DNA of 64,000 bases from NCBI GenBank assembly GCA_963668605.1, contig OY764903.1, positions 5,394,001 to 5,458,000 on the forward strand. The letters run 5' to 3'. The DNA is from G963668605 sp963668605. GTDB taxonomy: Bacteria > Acidobacteriota > Terriglobia > Bryobacterales > Bryobacteraceae. The stretch's first letter is position 1. The number at the start of each line of letters is the position of its first letter. Both the position numbers and the translations under genes were made by a program. The notes beneath the pieces are model-generated. The model did not search any database, was not told the origin of the DNA, and saw nothing but the letters and a program-made list of their open reading frames with translations. Positions 8,156 to 17,633 of the stretch are shown here, piece after piece.

Positions 8156-9571
8156 ATGGAACATACTGAAATCGCCATCATCGGAGCCGGACCGACCGGT
8201 CTGGGAGCGGCGCTCCGTCTGCTGGAACTGAACTGCAGCAACTTCCTTGTCATAGATGGCGCCGGGATCCCGGGCGGACTGGCATCTTCCTGTGTCGACT
8301 CCCAAGGCTTCACTTGGGACCTGGGCGGGCATGTACAGTTCTCGCACTACGCGAAGTTCGATGAATACATGGATCTGGCCATTTCTCCGGCGGAATGGCT
8401 ATGGCACGATCGAGAGAGTTGGATCTGGATGAGGGATAGATTTATTCCCTATCCATTTCAGAACAATCTCCACAGGCTTGACCCCGAAGATCGTTGGAAA
8501 GCGATGGAGGGGCTGTTTGTTGCCCATCAAAGCGCTCAAGGCCATACGCCCGCCAACTTTCATGAGTGGATACTCCACACCTTCGGATCCGGGATCGCCG
8601 AGCTGTTTTTAGTTCCCTACAACCGGAAAGTCTGGGCCCATCCCTTGGAACAGATGGATTTCCGCTGGGTAGGTGAGCGGGTTTCCGTTCCGTCGATCCA
8701 AGAAGTCGTGAAATCCATTTGCCTGGCGCAAGATCAGGTTTCCTGGGGACCGAACCGCCGATTCCGGTTCCCGCTGCGAGGAGGAACGGGCGCCATCTGG
8801 CGCTCCCTCGGGGCGCGGATACCCGAAACCAACCTAAGGCTGTCCAGCCAAGTGGAAGGCGTCGACGCAGTGCGCCGAATTCTCACCCTCAGCGGAGGCC
8901 ACCAGCTACGCTATGAAACGCTCATCAACACGGCTCCCCTGAACTGGCTCGCACGCGCCATCGGCGACGAAAGCATCGCAGCAGCGGCGGACCAGCTCAA
9001 GTCCTCCGCCGTTCACGTTGTCGGGATCGGCATGGAAGGGCAACCGCACGAACGCATTCGCAAGATGTGTTGGATGTACTTTCCGGAAGACGACTGTGGC
9101 TTCTATCGGGTCACTGTCTTTAGCAACTACAGCCCAAACAATGTCCCGAGGCCGGGCGCCACGTGGTCGTTGATGGCGGAGGTTTCCGAATCCAGGCACA
9201 GGCCCGTCGACCGTATCCGGCTCGTGGACAACGTAGTCTCACAGATGGTCTCCGCCGGACTCATACAGAACGCGGCCAGCATTATCAGCCGATGGCACAA
9301 GACGCTCGCCCTGGGGTATCCTACGCCATCCATCGGACGCGACGCCGTTCTTGCGCAGCTTTTCGCCGGACTCGAGCTTCGGCGTATCTATTCACGCGGG
9401 CGGTTCGGCGCCTGGAAGTATGAGGTCGGTAATCAAGACCACTCCTTTATGCAGGGCGTGGAAGTGGTCGATCACATCTTGGAGGGGCGATCCGAAGCCA
9501 CGTTGCACCAGCCGGATTTTGTAAATCAGCGCTATAACGCTTACCCCCAGGCTGAAGGCCAAGCCGCCTAA
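8156..9571 (+). CDS. glf: UDP-galactopyranose mutase, eukaryotic type
   Basis: This 471-residue flavoenzyme converts UDP-galactopyranose to UDP-galactofuranose. An N-terminal FAD site reads IIGAGPTGLG (8-17), and GGHVQFSHY (57-65) is the flexible His loop. Other family blocks are YPFQNN, RFPLRGGTGAIW, CWMYFPEDDCGFYR and the C-terminal WKYEVGNQDHS (420-430), which holds the conserved substrate-site Tyr and Asn. These blocks follow the Aspergillus/Leishmania-type enzyme much more closely than the approximately 370-residue E. coli/Klebsiella type. The 3' end overlaps the convergent glycosyltransferase by four bases, and its product would feed a galactofuranose-containing glycan. Confidence 0.9.
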   Translation: MEHTEIAIIGAGPTGLGAALRLLELNCSNFLVIDGAGIPGGLASSCVDSQGFTWDLGGHVQFSHYAKFDEYMDLAISPAEWLWHDRESWIWMRDRFIPYPFQNNLHRLDPEDRWKAMEGLFVAHQSAQGHTPANFHEWILHTFGSGIAELFLVPYNRKVWAHPLEQMDFRWVGERVSVPSIQEVVKSICLAQDQVSWGPNRRFRFPLRGGTGAIWRSLGARIPETNLRLSSQVEGVDAVRRILTLSGGHQLRYETLINTAPLNWLARAIGDESIAAAADQLKSSAVHVVGIGMEGQPHERIRKMCWMYFPEDDCGFYRVTVFSNYSPNNVPRPGATWSLMAEVSESRHRPVDRIRLVDNVVSQMVSAGLIQNAASIISRWHKTLALGYPTPSIGRDAVLAQLFAGLELRRIYSRGRFGAWKYEVGNQDHSFMQGVEVVDHILEGRSEATLHQPDFVNQRYNAYPQAEGQAA

Positions 9572-11022
9572 CGACGCTCGCCGTACCATTCTTCAAGGGT
9601 GTGAATCGTCGGGCCCAGATCCGTGCGAGCCAAGATCAAGGAATCCAGTGGGCGCGCGGTCTCGGCATTCAATCCCAGAACTCCAGGGTGGGACAGGGGC
9701 CGAAGGCGCCGCGACTCCACGATGTAGTAGGCGCCCGCTTCGTCCCTCAGTAATTCGCCTTCGGGCGCCTGGAGTTCCGTCGGGATTCGCTCGAATGAAA
9801 TGTTGTTGCCATCCGGAATCGCAGTGTCAAAGCCGCCGAGCAGGTCATTGTGGAGTGCATTTTGGTGGATTTGATAGAGAATTTTCTCTCTGGCAGTCAC
9901 CGCGCGGTCCCACGTTAGCGACTCTGCCATGGCCCGCCCACTGGCGGCTAGTTTGCGTCGCAAAGCGCCATCCTTCACCAATCGCTCCACCGCCTCTACC
10001 ATGTCCGTCACAATACGCGGCTGCACCACCAATGCGGTTTCCTCGTGAATGGCAAAGTCTTCTGTGCCGTAAGAGGTTGTCACCACCGCGGTTCCGCAGG
10101 CCATCGCTTCAATGGGTGGGAGCGGAAAACTCTCATACCAGGAAGGACACAAGACGATATCGGATTCGGCGTACAGGACGCTTAGTTCCTCATGCGCAAG
10201 GGTGCCGTGGTAGGTATAAGGCGCAAGGGCATTGTCAGGGGGAAATGCGGGATTCTGGAAACCGTAGACATGCCATTCCACAAGCCCCGCGTGATGTTTC
10301 AACACTTGCTGCATGGCGGCAACTGCGTCGGGGAACCCTTTCCATTTGTCCGGCCGTGAATAGGTGACCACGCGCAGGATGCCGTCGATCTCACTCTTCT
10401 TGGGCCGGAGCTGAAATAGCGCACAGTCGATCCCGTGATTGACGTACGGAACCGTTTCCCCAAAACGCTCCTGCAGCTCTCCCGCTAACCAAGAAGAGTT
10501 TGCGATTCTGTACACCGGAAGTTGGAAGCTATTCCGGCACAACAGTTTGATGAGTGGGTTGCCTTGCAGGCTCGAACTTGTTGCCCCATCCAGAGTGAAG
10601 AAAACCTCGTCATAGTGTTGTGGGAAATGGACAGGTTTCCCCTGCCGGCTCTGCCACGCCGGAAGGATCGTATCCCAATTGCTGGAAATGATGAGGTCGC
10701 ACTTGGGAATTGCCGGCGTGAGCAGGCTCATATAGGTGACAAAGAATTGCAGCTCTCCCACGTAATCACGCGGCGTCCGATTCACAAGGTGGTACGGGAG
10801 GGATCCCGTCGTGGGAGCCCCATCGAAGTAGATATCCACTTCGAAATCGATGCCGGGGAAGGGGTCCTTTTCAGGCCATAGGAACTTTGGCCAAGTACAG
10901 AGGCAAACTGAATGGCCGCGTTGCTGCAAACGCTTCGCGTATTCCAAGACGCTGGCAGCGCCCCCTGTGCGAACCTGGCCCGTTGGGCCCATCAAAAAGG
11001 CAATCGATAAAGGGGTCGGCAC
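9568..11022 (-). CDS. Glycosyltransferase family 4 protein
   Basis: This cytoplasmic GT-B type transferase has about 484 residues. The N-terminus IAFLMGPTGQVRTGGAASVL contains the Gly-rich loop of GT4 enzymes. The nucleotide-sugar-binding region reads SDIVLCPSWYESFPLPPIEA followed by MACGTAVV, the GT4 E-x7-E type motif. A roughly 70-residue C-terminal extension lies beyond the GT4 fold. The start is non-ATG: GTG at 11022 (after GGCGGA) or TTG at 11025. It is convergent with glf, so a galactofuranosyl or related activity is a reasonable inference, but acceptor and sugar are unknown. Confidence 0.82.
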   Translation of the reverse strand: MPTPLSIAFLMGPTGQVRTGGAASVLEYAKRLQQRGHSVCLCTWPKFLWPEKDPFPGIDFEVDIYFDGAPTTGSLPYHLVNRTPRDYVGELQFFVTYMSLLTPAIPKCDLIISSNWDTILPAWQSRQGKPVHFPQHYDEVFFTLDGATSSSLQGNPLIKLLCRNSFQLPVYRIANSSWLAGELQERFGETVPYVNHGIDCALFQLRPKKSEIDGILRVVTYSRPDKWKGFPDAVAAMQQVLKHHAGLVEWHVYGFQNPAFPPDNALAPYTYHGTLAHEELSVLYAESDIVLCPSWYESFPLPPIEAMACGTAVVTTSYGTEDFAIHEETALVVQPRIVTDMVEAVERLVKDGALRRKLAASGRAMAESLTWDRAVTAREKILYQIHQNALHNDLLGGFDTAIPDGNNISFERIPTELQAPEGELLRDEAGAYYIVESRRLRPLSHPGVLGLNAETARPLDSLILARTDLGPTIHTLEEWYGERR

Positions 11023-11110
11023 CAATCCATCCTATTCCGCCCATGGCGCATGGGCAACATCCAAATAATGCGAATCTCTTGCGGAGTTCGACCGGCGGCC
11101 ACGCGGGAAC

Positions 11111-12739
11111 TCACCCACGGCCGCGCGGACGTTTGCCATCGCGGAGTTCCAGGAGGCCGGCGCTATTCCAGGTGTGGGTTGCCGAGATGGTACGGTGCCA
11201 GTCTGGAAGCATCTCCGCAAAGGGCTTCTCCCGGAATCGCTCCGCGGTCAATTCCTCAATTTCGTAGAAGCGCACCGCGTAGCCGTAACAGACGGCGCAG
11301 TCCTGCACGGGACGAAGCCAGCGCCCGTTGTGCCGGAAGATCGCTCCCGCGCCGCGACTCGCGACCGCATCCGCCGAAAGCGGGTTGGCCGGGTGGCTGC
11401 GCCAGGCGCCCGTCAGCGACTCGGAATAAAACAACAGATTCACCATGGCGTTGCCGGGGAGGATCGCTGTGGTGAAGAAATACCAGACCCCATCTTTGTG
11501 GAACGGGGTCGTATCGACAAACTGCGGACCCGAGGCCAGCGTCTGGACGTGCTGCCAGCGGTAGGGAAACTCCTCGGCTCGGTATAGATCAACGGTGCGA
11601 TTCTCGGCCGACTCCGGAAGCATGTACCACTCGCCTTCGTGCTTGAAGACCAACGGATACGAGAGGTGATAAGCGTGTTCCACGATCACCTTCGGCCCGG
11701 AGCTCTGTCCGTCTGGTGACAACTCCAGGGCCGCCAATCTCCCAAGCCTCTTGGGCGGAACGATATCTTCAAAAAACATGTAGTAGCGGCCGTCGACGTG
11801 GACGGCGAACGGGTCGGCAGCCTCGTGCGCACGAAAGCACGCCACGTCTGAAAACTCTCCGATGCCGTTGGAAACGGCGCCCTGGAAACTCCCAGCAGCT
11901 CCGATGGCCGTACGGCGCCATTGGGAACCGACAAACCATTCCAACTCGGGTGACTGCCCGGGCAGACGCAGCCAGGCGCTTCTGGCGCACTTCGCAGCTA
12001 CAAAGCGCAGTGCCGTGAAATTACCGGGCAATGCGGCAGGTTCCGAGACGGCAATGGTAGCGCATTCCTCTGTGCCGCCTCGTTCCAGGAGTGCCAACAA
12101 GTGCAGGCAGAGCAGGCCGGGAATCGCTTCCAACGCGAAATGATTTTGTGTGAAATGGAGCCCGGGGTCGGTGGTGCTGGTATACCGGCAAAGCTCTGTG
12201 CCCGCTTCGAAGCGCGTCGTGTGCGCCACCAGAGAAAACGTGTGGAAAGCCCGGCCTTCCAGCGAATTCCAGAAGAATTGGTAACCGCGCGCATCCAGGC
12301 GGCGGCCATCGATGGCGAGCGACCAGACACCGAATCGGGCAAGACCGGAACAGTCTCCACGCAGACCAGGAGCGAGCGGCGCGAAAAGCAGATCGAAGTC
12401 CAGTTCGCGGATGCGGGCTAGAGATTCCGCGGCAAGAGTTCCCGAGGCGTCGAGGGAGAGCTTAGTTGACGCGGCGGTCAGAGCGATACGGTGGTACGGG
12501 TCGTAGCGTCGCTGGCTCCAGGCGGTCAAGCGGCGTAGTAGCGCGCCTTCGGCGGGCGGCGCGTTTTCCGGAAGAAGCAGCCACTCCACCGTGACGCCGG
12601 GGAGAGTAGCGGCCTCGCGGCCACACTCCAAAATCCACGGCGCCGCGCTGTCACCTTCGATGATGATGCCGACACGGAATGCGCTGCCCGACGGCGCGGA
12701 CGTACTATGCTTGAGAAGGAATTCGACCAGCGCGTCCAT
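11111..12739 (-). CDS. GINT1/GH43-like beta-propeller protein with transferase-like N-terminus
   Basis: This protein has 542 residues. The C-terminal half (about 260-520) has the five-bladed propeller motifs of the glucosamine inositolphosphorylceramide transferase family: DGRYYMFFEDI, YHLSYPLVFKHEGEWYMLPE, DTTPFHKDGVWYFF and RGAGAIFRHNGRWLRPVQDC. The N-terminal 200 residues resemble the formyltransferase-like domain that often precedes this module in bacteria (FRVGIIIEGDSAAPWILE). It lies 88 bases upstream of the GT4 gene on the same strand, which suggests a role in building or modifying the same glycan. Enzymatic activity is not established. The ATG at 12739 is preferred to the GTG just before it. 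Confidence 0.7.
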   Translation of the reverse strand: MDALVEFLLKHSTSAPSGSAFRVGIIIEGDSAAPWILECGREAATLPGVTVEWLLLPENAPPAEGALLRRLTAWSQRRYDPYHRIALTAASTKLSLDASGTLAAESLARIRELDFDLLFAPLAPGLRGDCSGLARFGVWSLAIDGRRLDARGYQFFWNSLEGRAFHTFSLVAHTTRFEAGTELCRYTSTTDPGLHFTQNHFALEAIPGLLCLHLLALLERGGTEECATIAVSEPAALPGNFTALRFVAAKCARSAWLRLPGQSPELEWFVGSQWRRTAIGAAGSFQGAVSNGIGEFSDVACFRAHEAADPFAVHVDGRYYMFFEDIVPPKRLGRLAALELSPDGQSSGPKVIVEHAYHLSYPLVFKHEGEWYMLPESAENRTVDLYRAEEFPYRWQHVQTLASGPQFVDTTPFHKDGVWYFFTTAILPGNAMVNLLFYSESLTGAWRSHPANPLSADAVASRGAGAIFRHNGRWLRPVQDCAVCYGYAVRFYEIEELTAERFREKPFAEMLPDWHRTISATHTWNSAGLLELRDGKRPRGRG

Positions 12740-12830
12740 CACGTTATGCTAGCGCATCGGGCACGATATGCTAGCAGTGCCGTGGTATGGCAGAGCGTGG
12801 ATTGCCAGTCGCGGAACACGAGGAGACTTC

Positions 12831-13694
12831 ATGAAGACCCATCGAGCGCTAGCGATCATCCTTTTCAGCGTAGCAGCGGCGTGCACCGCCGCCGACATCG
12901 ATCCCACTTTCATCCGGCGCAGTCTGGCGTCGGCTGCGGATGCGCCGTCGGATCTGACCACGCAGACGTGCCGCTATCAGCCACTGTTCGGCGCAGGCGA
13001 CCGGCAGGCGAAGCCGCTTAAGAGCGTGGCCCGTTACGGGCAGGTGACGGTAGCGGGCGGAGGCGCCTGCCGGCCCGTGAAGTACGCGGGCGAGGAGCAG
13101 ATCTACTTCGTGCTCGAAGGAACCGGCACGCTGCTCTACGCCGGTTCGAAATTCCCTTTGAAGAAAGACGACTTCGTGTATCTTCCTGCGGGTGTCGAGC
13201 ACACACTCGCTGGGGGCTCCGGAGCCTTGCGCGTGATCTGGATGGGCTTCAGGATTCCGGCCGGAACGGCGCCTGTACCTGCCGGCTCGCCAGCTATCGC
13301 AAACCTAGCCGATGTACCGAAACAGGTGGTTGGAAATCACCCGCCATCCACGCTTTATCAGCTTATGATCGGCGACCGCTCCAGCAAGCGCGACAAGATC
13401 GCCGCGGGGCTCTCGGTGAGCAGCCTGTTCGTGATGGAGTTCACTGCGGGCGGCACGAATGCGCCCCATCATCACGAGCGCGAGGAAGAGGTCTATCTGC
13501 TGCTTGACGGCGCGGGCGACATGGTCGCGGGCGGCGGCATGGATGGAATCGAAGGCCGCTTTCCAGCCAAGGCAGGCGATGCGTATTTTTACCGGCTGAA
13601 TACGACGGTCGGTTTCTACAATGCACCCGGCGGAGCCAAAGCGCACATATTGGCTGTGCGCTCGGCCTTGGCGCCGCCGAAGTCGAAGGAGTAG
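12831..13694 (+). CDS. Exported double-cupin protein
   Basis: This 287-residue protein has a signal peptide (MKTHRALAIILFSVAAACTA) and two cupin barrels. The first, about residues 60-135, includes EEQIYFVLEGTGTLLYAG and VYLPAGVEHTL. The second, about 200-275, includes APHHHEREEEVYLLLDGAGD, whose clustered His and Glu residues look like a metal site. The start at 12831 follows AGGAGA. A longer frame begins at 12768 but lacks the signal peptide at its N-terminus. The substrate is unknown; the neighbours are a sulfatase and a NIPSNAP protein. Confidence 0.82.
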   Translation: MKTHRALAIILFSVAAACTAADIDPTFIRRSLASAADAPSDLTTQTCRYQPLFGAGDRQAKPLKSVARYGQVTVAGGGACRPVKYAGEEQIYFVLEGTGTLLYAGSKFPLKKDDFVYLPAGVEHTLAGGSGALRVIWMGFRIPAGTAPVPAGSPAIANLADVPKQVVGNHPPSTLYQLMIGDRSSKRDKIAAGLSVSSLFVMEFTAGGTNAPHHHEREEEVYLLLDGAGDMVAGGGMDGIEGRFPAKAGDAYFYRLNTTVGFYNAPGGAKAHILAVRSALAPPKSKE

Positions 13695-13704
13695 CGCGGC
13701 GCGC

Positions 13705-15315
13705 TCAGCCCCGCTTGCCGCCAGTGCGGAGTTTGCCTGTTGGGGGTGCGCTCTCCCGCACCCGGACGTACTCCTCGTCGGTGGCCGTCCACTGCGCGGC
13801 CATCTTCTTGACTCGCTCCGGGTTCGCGGCCGCGAGGTTGTGTTGCTCGCCGCGGTCTTTGCTCAGGTCGTAGAGTTCCCATGCTCCCGTCGTGCCGGTC
13901 GCGATCAGCTTCCAATCGCCGATTCGGATCGCCCGGTTGTTGCTGTGATTGAAATATAGGAATTCGTGCGGGGCGGCGCCGTCTTTCTGGAACGCGGGTG
14001 CAAGGCTCCGGCCGGCGAGCCGTGGCCCGCTTTTCACCGCCGTGCTGCCGCCGGCGAGATCGACCAGCGTGGGCAGAATATCAACAAAGTGGCAGGGGTC
14101 GTGGCGCAGTTTGTTGCGATCCTTGATGCCGTTGGGCCAGCGCACGATCAGCGGCGTAGCGATGCCGCCTTCATTCACCCAGGACTTGTGCAGCCGGAAG
14201 GGAGCGTTCGCGCACGAGGACCAGCCCGGGCCCAGTCCGAGATGTGTGCGCGCCGAGCCCATCGGAGCCGAGCTATCGTGACCGTCTCCCCGAATTATCT
14301 GCTCAGAACTCGCCCCGTTATCCGACAGGAAGATCACGACCGTATCGCGCTCGGCGCCCATGGTCTGCAACTGCTTGAGAACCTTGCCGATCTCCGTGTC
14401 CATGCGCGTGATCATCGCGGCGTGGATCGCCATCTTGGTTCGCTGAAACTGCTTCTGTTCGGCTGTGAGTGTGGACCACGGCACGGCGCGGGTGACTTCG
14501 CCAGGGCCGATCTTTGCGAAGAGCTCCTCGTCCGGTGTATTCCACCGCGTCCACATGTTGGGTTCGAGCGGCGCCAGTGGGCAATTCACGATGCCCATGC
14601 GTTGCATCCGTTGGGTTCTTCGCTCGCGTGCGGTATCCCAACCCTCGGTGAACCTGTCTTTGTAGTGCTCGATATCCGCAGCCGGCGCTTGGAGCGGAAA
14701 ATGCGGGGAGTGGGGCGCGAGATAGAGAAAGAATGGCTCGGCGGCGTGCTCCTGAGCATGCTCCTTGAGAAAGCGAACTGCGTAATCCGCGATTGCCGTC
14801 GTGCTGTAGTAGCCTTCCTCGGGTTTCGGCAAAGGTTTCGCGTCCAACTCATGACGACTCTGCGTGAAGAAACGGACTTCGTCGAGCATGGCGTAGGAGT
14901 GGTCGAACCCAACGCCGCCCGCTCCGGTCGCGAACTTGATGTGCCACTTGCCGGAATGATACGTGCGGTAACCGAGAGGCTTGAGATAATCCGGAATGAA
15001 TTTCGTGTAGTTCGGAATGTTGCCCGGCGTCATGACATCGCTGGCGGTCTGCTGCGCGTAGTAGCCGGTCAGCAGGGAGCTCCGCGAAGGCCCGCAGCGT
15101 GCGGTCGAATAACCCTGCGTGAAGCGCAACCCCTGGGCCGCGAGGCTATCGAGGTTCGGCGTGTCGATTTCGCCTCCATAGCAACCTGCGTCAGAGAACC
15201 CCATATCGTCCGCGAGGATCACGACGAAGTTAGGCTTCTTGGCTGTGGCGCCGGGTAGCGCCGCGGCTGCGGCCACTCCACCCAGCGAGCGCAAAAATTG
15301 TCTTCTGTCTATCAT
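13705..15315 (-). CDS. Cys-type arylsulfatase, Tat-exported
   Basis: This 536-residue sulfatase begins MIDRRQFLRSLGGVAAAAAL, a twin-arginine-like signal. The mature N-terminus reads PNFVVILADDMGFSDAGCYG with the metal-binding Asp pair. The formylglycine motif CGPSR (around residue 72) provides the catalytic residue after oxidation of Cys by a maturase. SDNGA and KSGPRLAG-like C-terminal segments complete the fold. It would desulfate carbohydrate or aryl sulfate esters outside the inner membrane. The start at 15315 has GAGGAG upstream; an earlier in-frame start at 15366 hides the signal. No maturase gene is seen in this window. Confidence 0.9.
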   Translation of the reverse strand: MIDRRQFLRSLGGVAAAAALPGATAKKPNFVVILADDMGFSDAGCYGGEIDTPNLDSLAAQGLRFTQGYSTARCGPSRSSLLTGYYAQQTASDVMTPGNIPNYTKFIPDYLKPLGYRTYHSGKWHIKFATGAGGVGFDHSYAMLDEVRFFTQSRHELDAKPLPKPEEGYYSTTAIADYAVRFLKEHAQEHAAEPFFLYLAPHSPHFPLQAPAADIEHYKDRFTEGWDTARERRTQRMQRMGIVNCPLAPLEPNMWTRWNTPDEELFAKIGPGEVTRAVPWSTLTAEQKQFQRTKMAIHAAMITRMDTEIGKVLKQLQTMGAERDTVVIFLSDNGASSEQIIRGDGHDSSAPMGSARTHLGLGPGWSSCANAPFRLHKSWVNEGGIATPLIVRWPNGIKDRNKLRHDPCHFVDILPTLVDLAGGSTAVKSGPRLAGRSLAPAFQKDGAAPHEFLYFNHSNNRAIRIGDWKLIATGTTGAWELYDLSKDRGEQHNLAAANPERVKKMAAQWTATDEEYVRVRESAPPTGKLRTGGKRG

Positions 15316-15569
15316 GGCAAGCTCCTCGGCTACGTTCGCGGCCGATGCTTTTGCACCCGCCTCCACCGCACGTCCGCCGCTTCGTGCTCATCATACCTGA
15401 TTTGGATTGCCGGGTCTTAATCAGCTAACGGTTTTCGAAGCTCTTGCAGAACGACAAACACAACTCGCGGCGCTCCTATTTGCCGAATGGCACGGGCAGG
15501 CGCTCTTCGGTGAGCGCCGTCCGGCTGGGCGAATGAACGGCCGACCCGGTTTTGTTGTACGCTCACATA

Positions 15570-16352
15570 ATGACCCGCAGAAACCTTGTAACGACGGCCT
15601 CCGCAGCCGTACTGGCCGGAGGCGCCGCCGTTGCCGCTCCCGCTAAAAAAAAGCTGATTGAAATTCGCCGCTATCAGTTACGAAACGGCGCCGTGAACCA
15701 GCGCCAGATTCTCACCGAGCATCTTTCCAAGGGCAGGCTGCCTGCTTTGAAGCGCGCCGGCGCGGGGCCGGTGGCCGTGTTCGCGAGTTCGATCGCGCCG
15801 GATAGCCCATTCCTGATGATGGTGACCAATTACGCCGATTTCGCCGCGCTCGAAGGCGTGATGGCGAAAATGGGCAACGACGCGGAGTATCAGAAATCGC
15901 GCGATGCCATGCTGGCGCAGTCGCCGGTTCCCTACGTGCGCATGGAGTCCTCGCTGCTGCGCGGCTTCGATTCGTTCCCGGCTCTCGCCGTGCTGCCGAC
16001 CGAAGGCCGCAAGTCGCCGCGGTTGTTCGAAATGCGCACCTACGAGTCGAACAACATGGCCTCGCTGCGCAAAAAGATCGCGATGTTCGACGGCGGCGAG
16101 ATCGACATTTTCCGCAAGTACGGACTCGAACCAGTATTTTTCGGCGAGACGATTTTCGGGCGTAACATGCCGAATCTCACCTACATGGTGGCCTTCGACG
16201 ACCTGGCCGCGCGCGAGAAAAACTGGAAGGCGTTTGCCGGTTCGCCCGAATGGCAGAAACTGCGCAGCACGCCCGGTCTGGGCGATGGCGATATCGTTTC
16301 GAATATCTCCAACATCCTGGTCTCGCCGCTGCCGTTTTCCGAGATCCGCTAA
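15570..16352 (+). CDS. NIPSNAP family exported protein
   Basis: This 260-residue protein begins MTRRNLVTTASAAVLAGGAA, a Tat-like signal ending near AAPA. The body contains two NIPSNAP (ferredoxin-like dimeric alpha-beta barrel) repeats: KLIEIRRYQLRNGAVNQRQI (about 28-48) and PRLFEMRTYESNNMASLRKK (about 150-170). Such proteins are common in Planctomycetota and Acidobacteriota genomes beside sulfatases and dehydrogenases, but a function is not known. The ATG at 15570 is preferred over one six codons earlier because it places the Arg pair at the N-terminus. Confidence 0.85.
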   Translation: MTRRNLVTTASAAVLAGGAAVAAPAKKKLIEIRRYQLRNGAVNQRQILTEHLSKGRLPALKRAGAGPVAVFASSIAPDSPFLMMVTNYADFAALEGVMAKMGNDAEYQKSRDAMLAQSPVPYVRMESSLLRGFDSFPALAVLPTEGRKSPRLFEMRTYESNNMASLRKKIAMFDGGEIDIFRKYGLEPVFFGETIFGRNMPNLTYMVAFDDLAAREKNWKAFAGSPEWQKLRSTPGLGDGDIVSNISNILVSPLPFSEIR

Positions 16353-16355
16353 GCG

Positions 16356-17627
16356 TTGAAGCCGATGCCAGCCGCCAGTATCGAACTGCCGCGTGCGTTG
16401 CAGTCGATCGCCGAAGCCCTGCTGATTGGGCTGCTGATAGGGATGCAGCGCGAAGGCATCCAGCAGCCCACGGTCTGGCGGCGGGCCGGCGTTCGCGATT
16501 TCGTGTTGATCGCCGTCAGCGGCGGGATCTGCGGAGTGCTGCAAATCTCCTGGCTGAGCGCGGCGGCGCTGATGGCGATCACCGTGCTCGTCGCGGCCTT
16601 CGCATATAAAGTGGCGGACCCGCATGCGGGCGTGACAACGGAACTGGCCACAGTTGTCACTTTCTGCCTCGGATTCCTGACGGCCTACCCGGCCTTTCCC
16701 GCCGGTTCGCTGCTCGCCATCGGGACCACCATCGCAGTCGTCTTCCTACTCGAGGCGAAACGCAACCTGCATAAGCTGATACGCGAGGGGATCACGGAGG
16801 TGGAGTTCAACGGCACGCTGCGCTTCCTGGCCCTGATCTTCATCATCTATCCCGTATTGCCGGAAGGCGCGTTTGGGCCCTACGAGTTTTTCTCGCCGCG
16901 CCTCGTCTGGCTCTTCGTGATCCTAGTTTCTTCGATTTCGTACGCCGGCTATTTTCTGGAGAAATTCCTGGGCTCCGGGCGCGGCCTGCCACTGGCCGGA
17001 ATCCTTGGCGGACTGGCGTCGACCACAGCCGCGACCGCGTCTTTCGCCCGGGAGTCCGCCGAGTCGCCGGAACGGATGCGCTCCTACTGGCACGCGGCGG
17101 TGCTGGCCAACACCGTGCATTTCCCGCGCCTGCTTGTGCTGCTTTTCGTGATGAATCCGCAGTTGGCCTATGCCTGCCTCGCGCCGCTGTTGGCGATGAC
17201 GGCGGCAGGCCTGCTGTTTGCCTGGCTGATCCACCGCGGTACGGAGCAGGATCCGGAATATCGCATGGCCGTTGGCAATCCGTTCCGGTTGCGGCCTGCG
17301 CTAAAGTTCGGCGCGATATTCGCCGCGGTCGTGTTCTTCAGCAAAATGGCCGCCGCGAAGCTGGGTGGAGCCGGAGTCCTGTTGACCAGCGTCCTGGGCG
17401 GCTCCGTGGATGTCGACGCCGTAGCCGTGGCCGTCTCCGGCCTGCTGCGCGGCAATGGACTAACCCTGCAACACGGTGTCTGGGCTGTGCTGCTGGCGGT
17501 GTTTGCGAATGGAGTCCTAAAAACAGCGCTAGCCGGCAGCGGAGGCGGAGCCGCGTTCGCCAAGCGCATCGCTGCGGGATTTGCCGTGATGTTCGCGGCC
17601 GGGATCGTCACGGCTGTCGCGCAGTGA
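16356..17627 (+). CDS. MgtC/SapB-type DUF4010 membrane protein
   Basis: This polytopic inner-membrane protein has 423 residues and about 11-12 hydrophobic segments. The N-terminal segment (ALLIGLLIGMQREG, about 20-33) matches the MgtC/SapB-like start. The rest follows DUF4010, including LGGLASTTAATASFARESAE and the LGGSVDVDAVAVAVSGLLRG segment near residues 350-370. The transported ion or ligand is unknown. It starts three bases after the NIPSNAP stop, implying co-transcription. Confidence 0.82.
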   Translation: MKPMPAASIELPRALQSIAEALLIGLLIGMQREGIQQPTVWRRAGVRDFVLIAVSGGICGVLQISWLSAAALMAITVLVAAFAYKVADPHAGVTTELATVVTFCLGFLTAYPAFPAGSLLAIGTTIAVVFLLEAKRNLHKLIREGITEVEFNGTLRFLALIFIIYPVLPEGAFGPYEFFSPRLVWLFVILVSSISYAGYFLEKFLGSGRGLPLAGILGGLASTTAATASFARESAESPERMRSYWHAAVLANTVHFPRLLVLLFVMNPQLAYACLAPLLAMTAAGLLFAWLIHRGTEQDPEYRMAVGNPFRLRPALKFGAIFAAVVFFSKMAAAKLGGAGVLLTSVLGGSVDVDAVAVAVSGLLRGNGLTLQHGVWAVLLAVFANGVLKTALAGSGGGAAFAKRIAAGFAVMFAAGIVTAVAQ

Positions 17628-17633
17628 GCGGGC

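Noticed and set aside
13966..15258. 430-codon + frame inside the sulfatase gene
   Set aside because: It is the mirror frame of a convincing Cys-type sulfatase with signal peptide and CGPSR motif.
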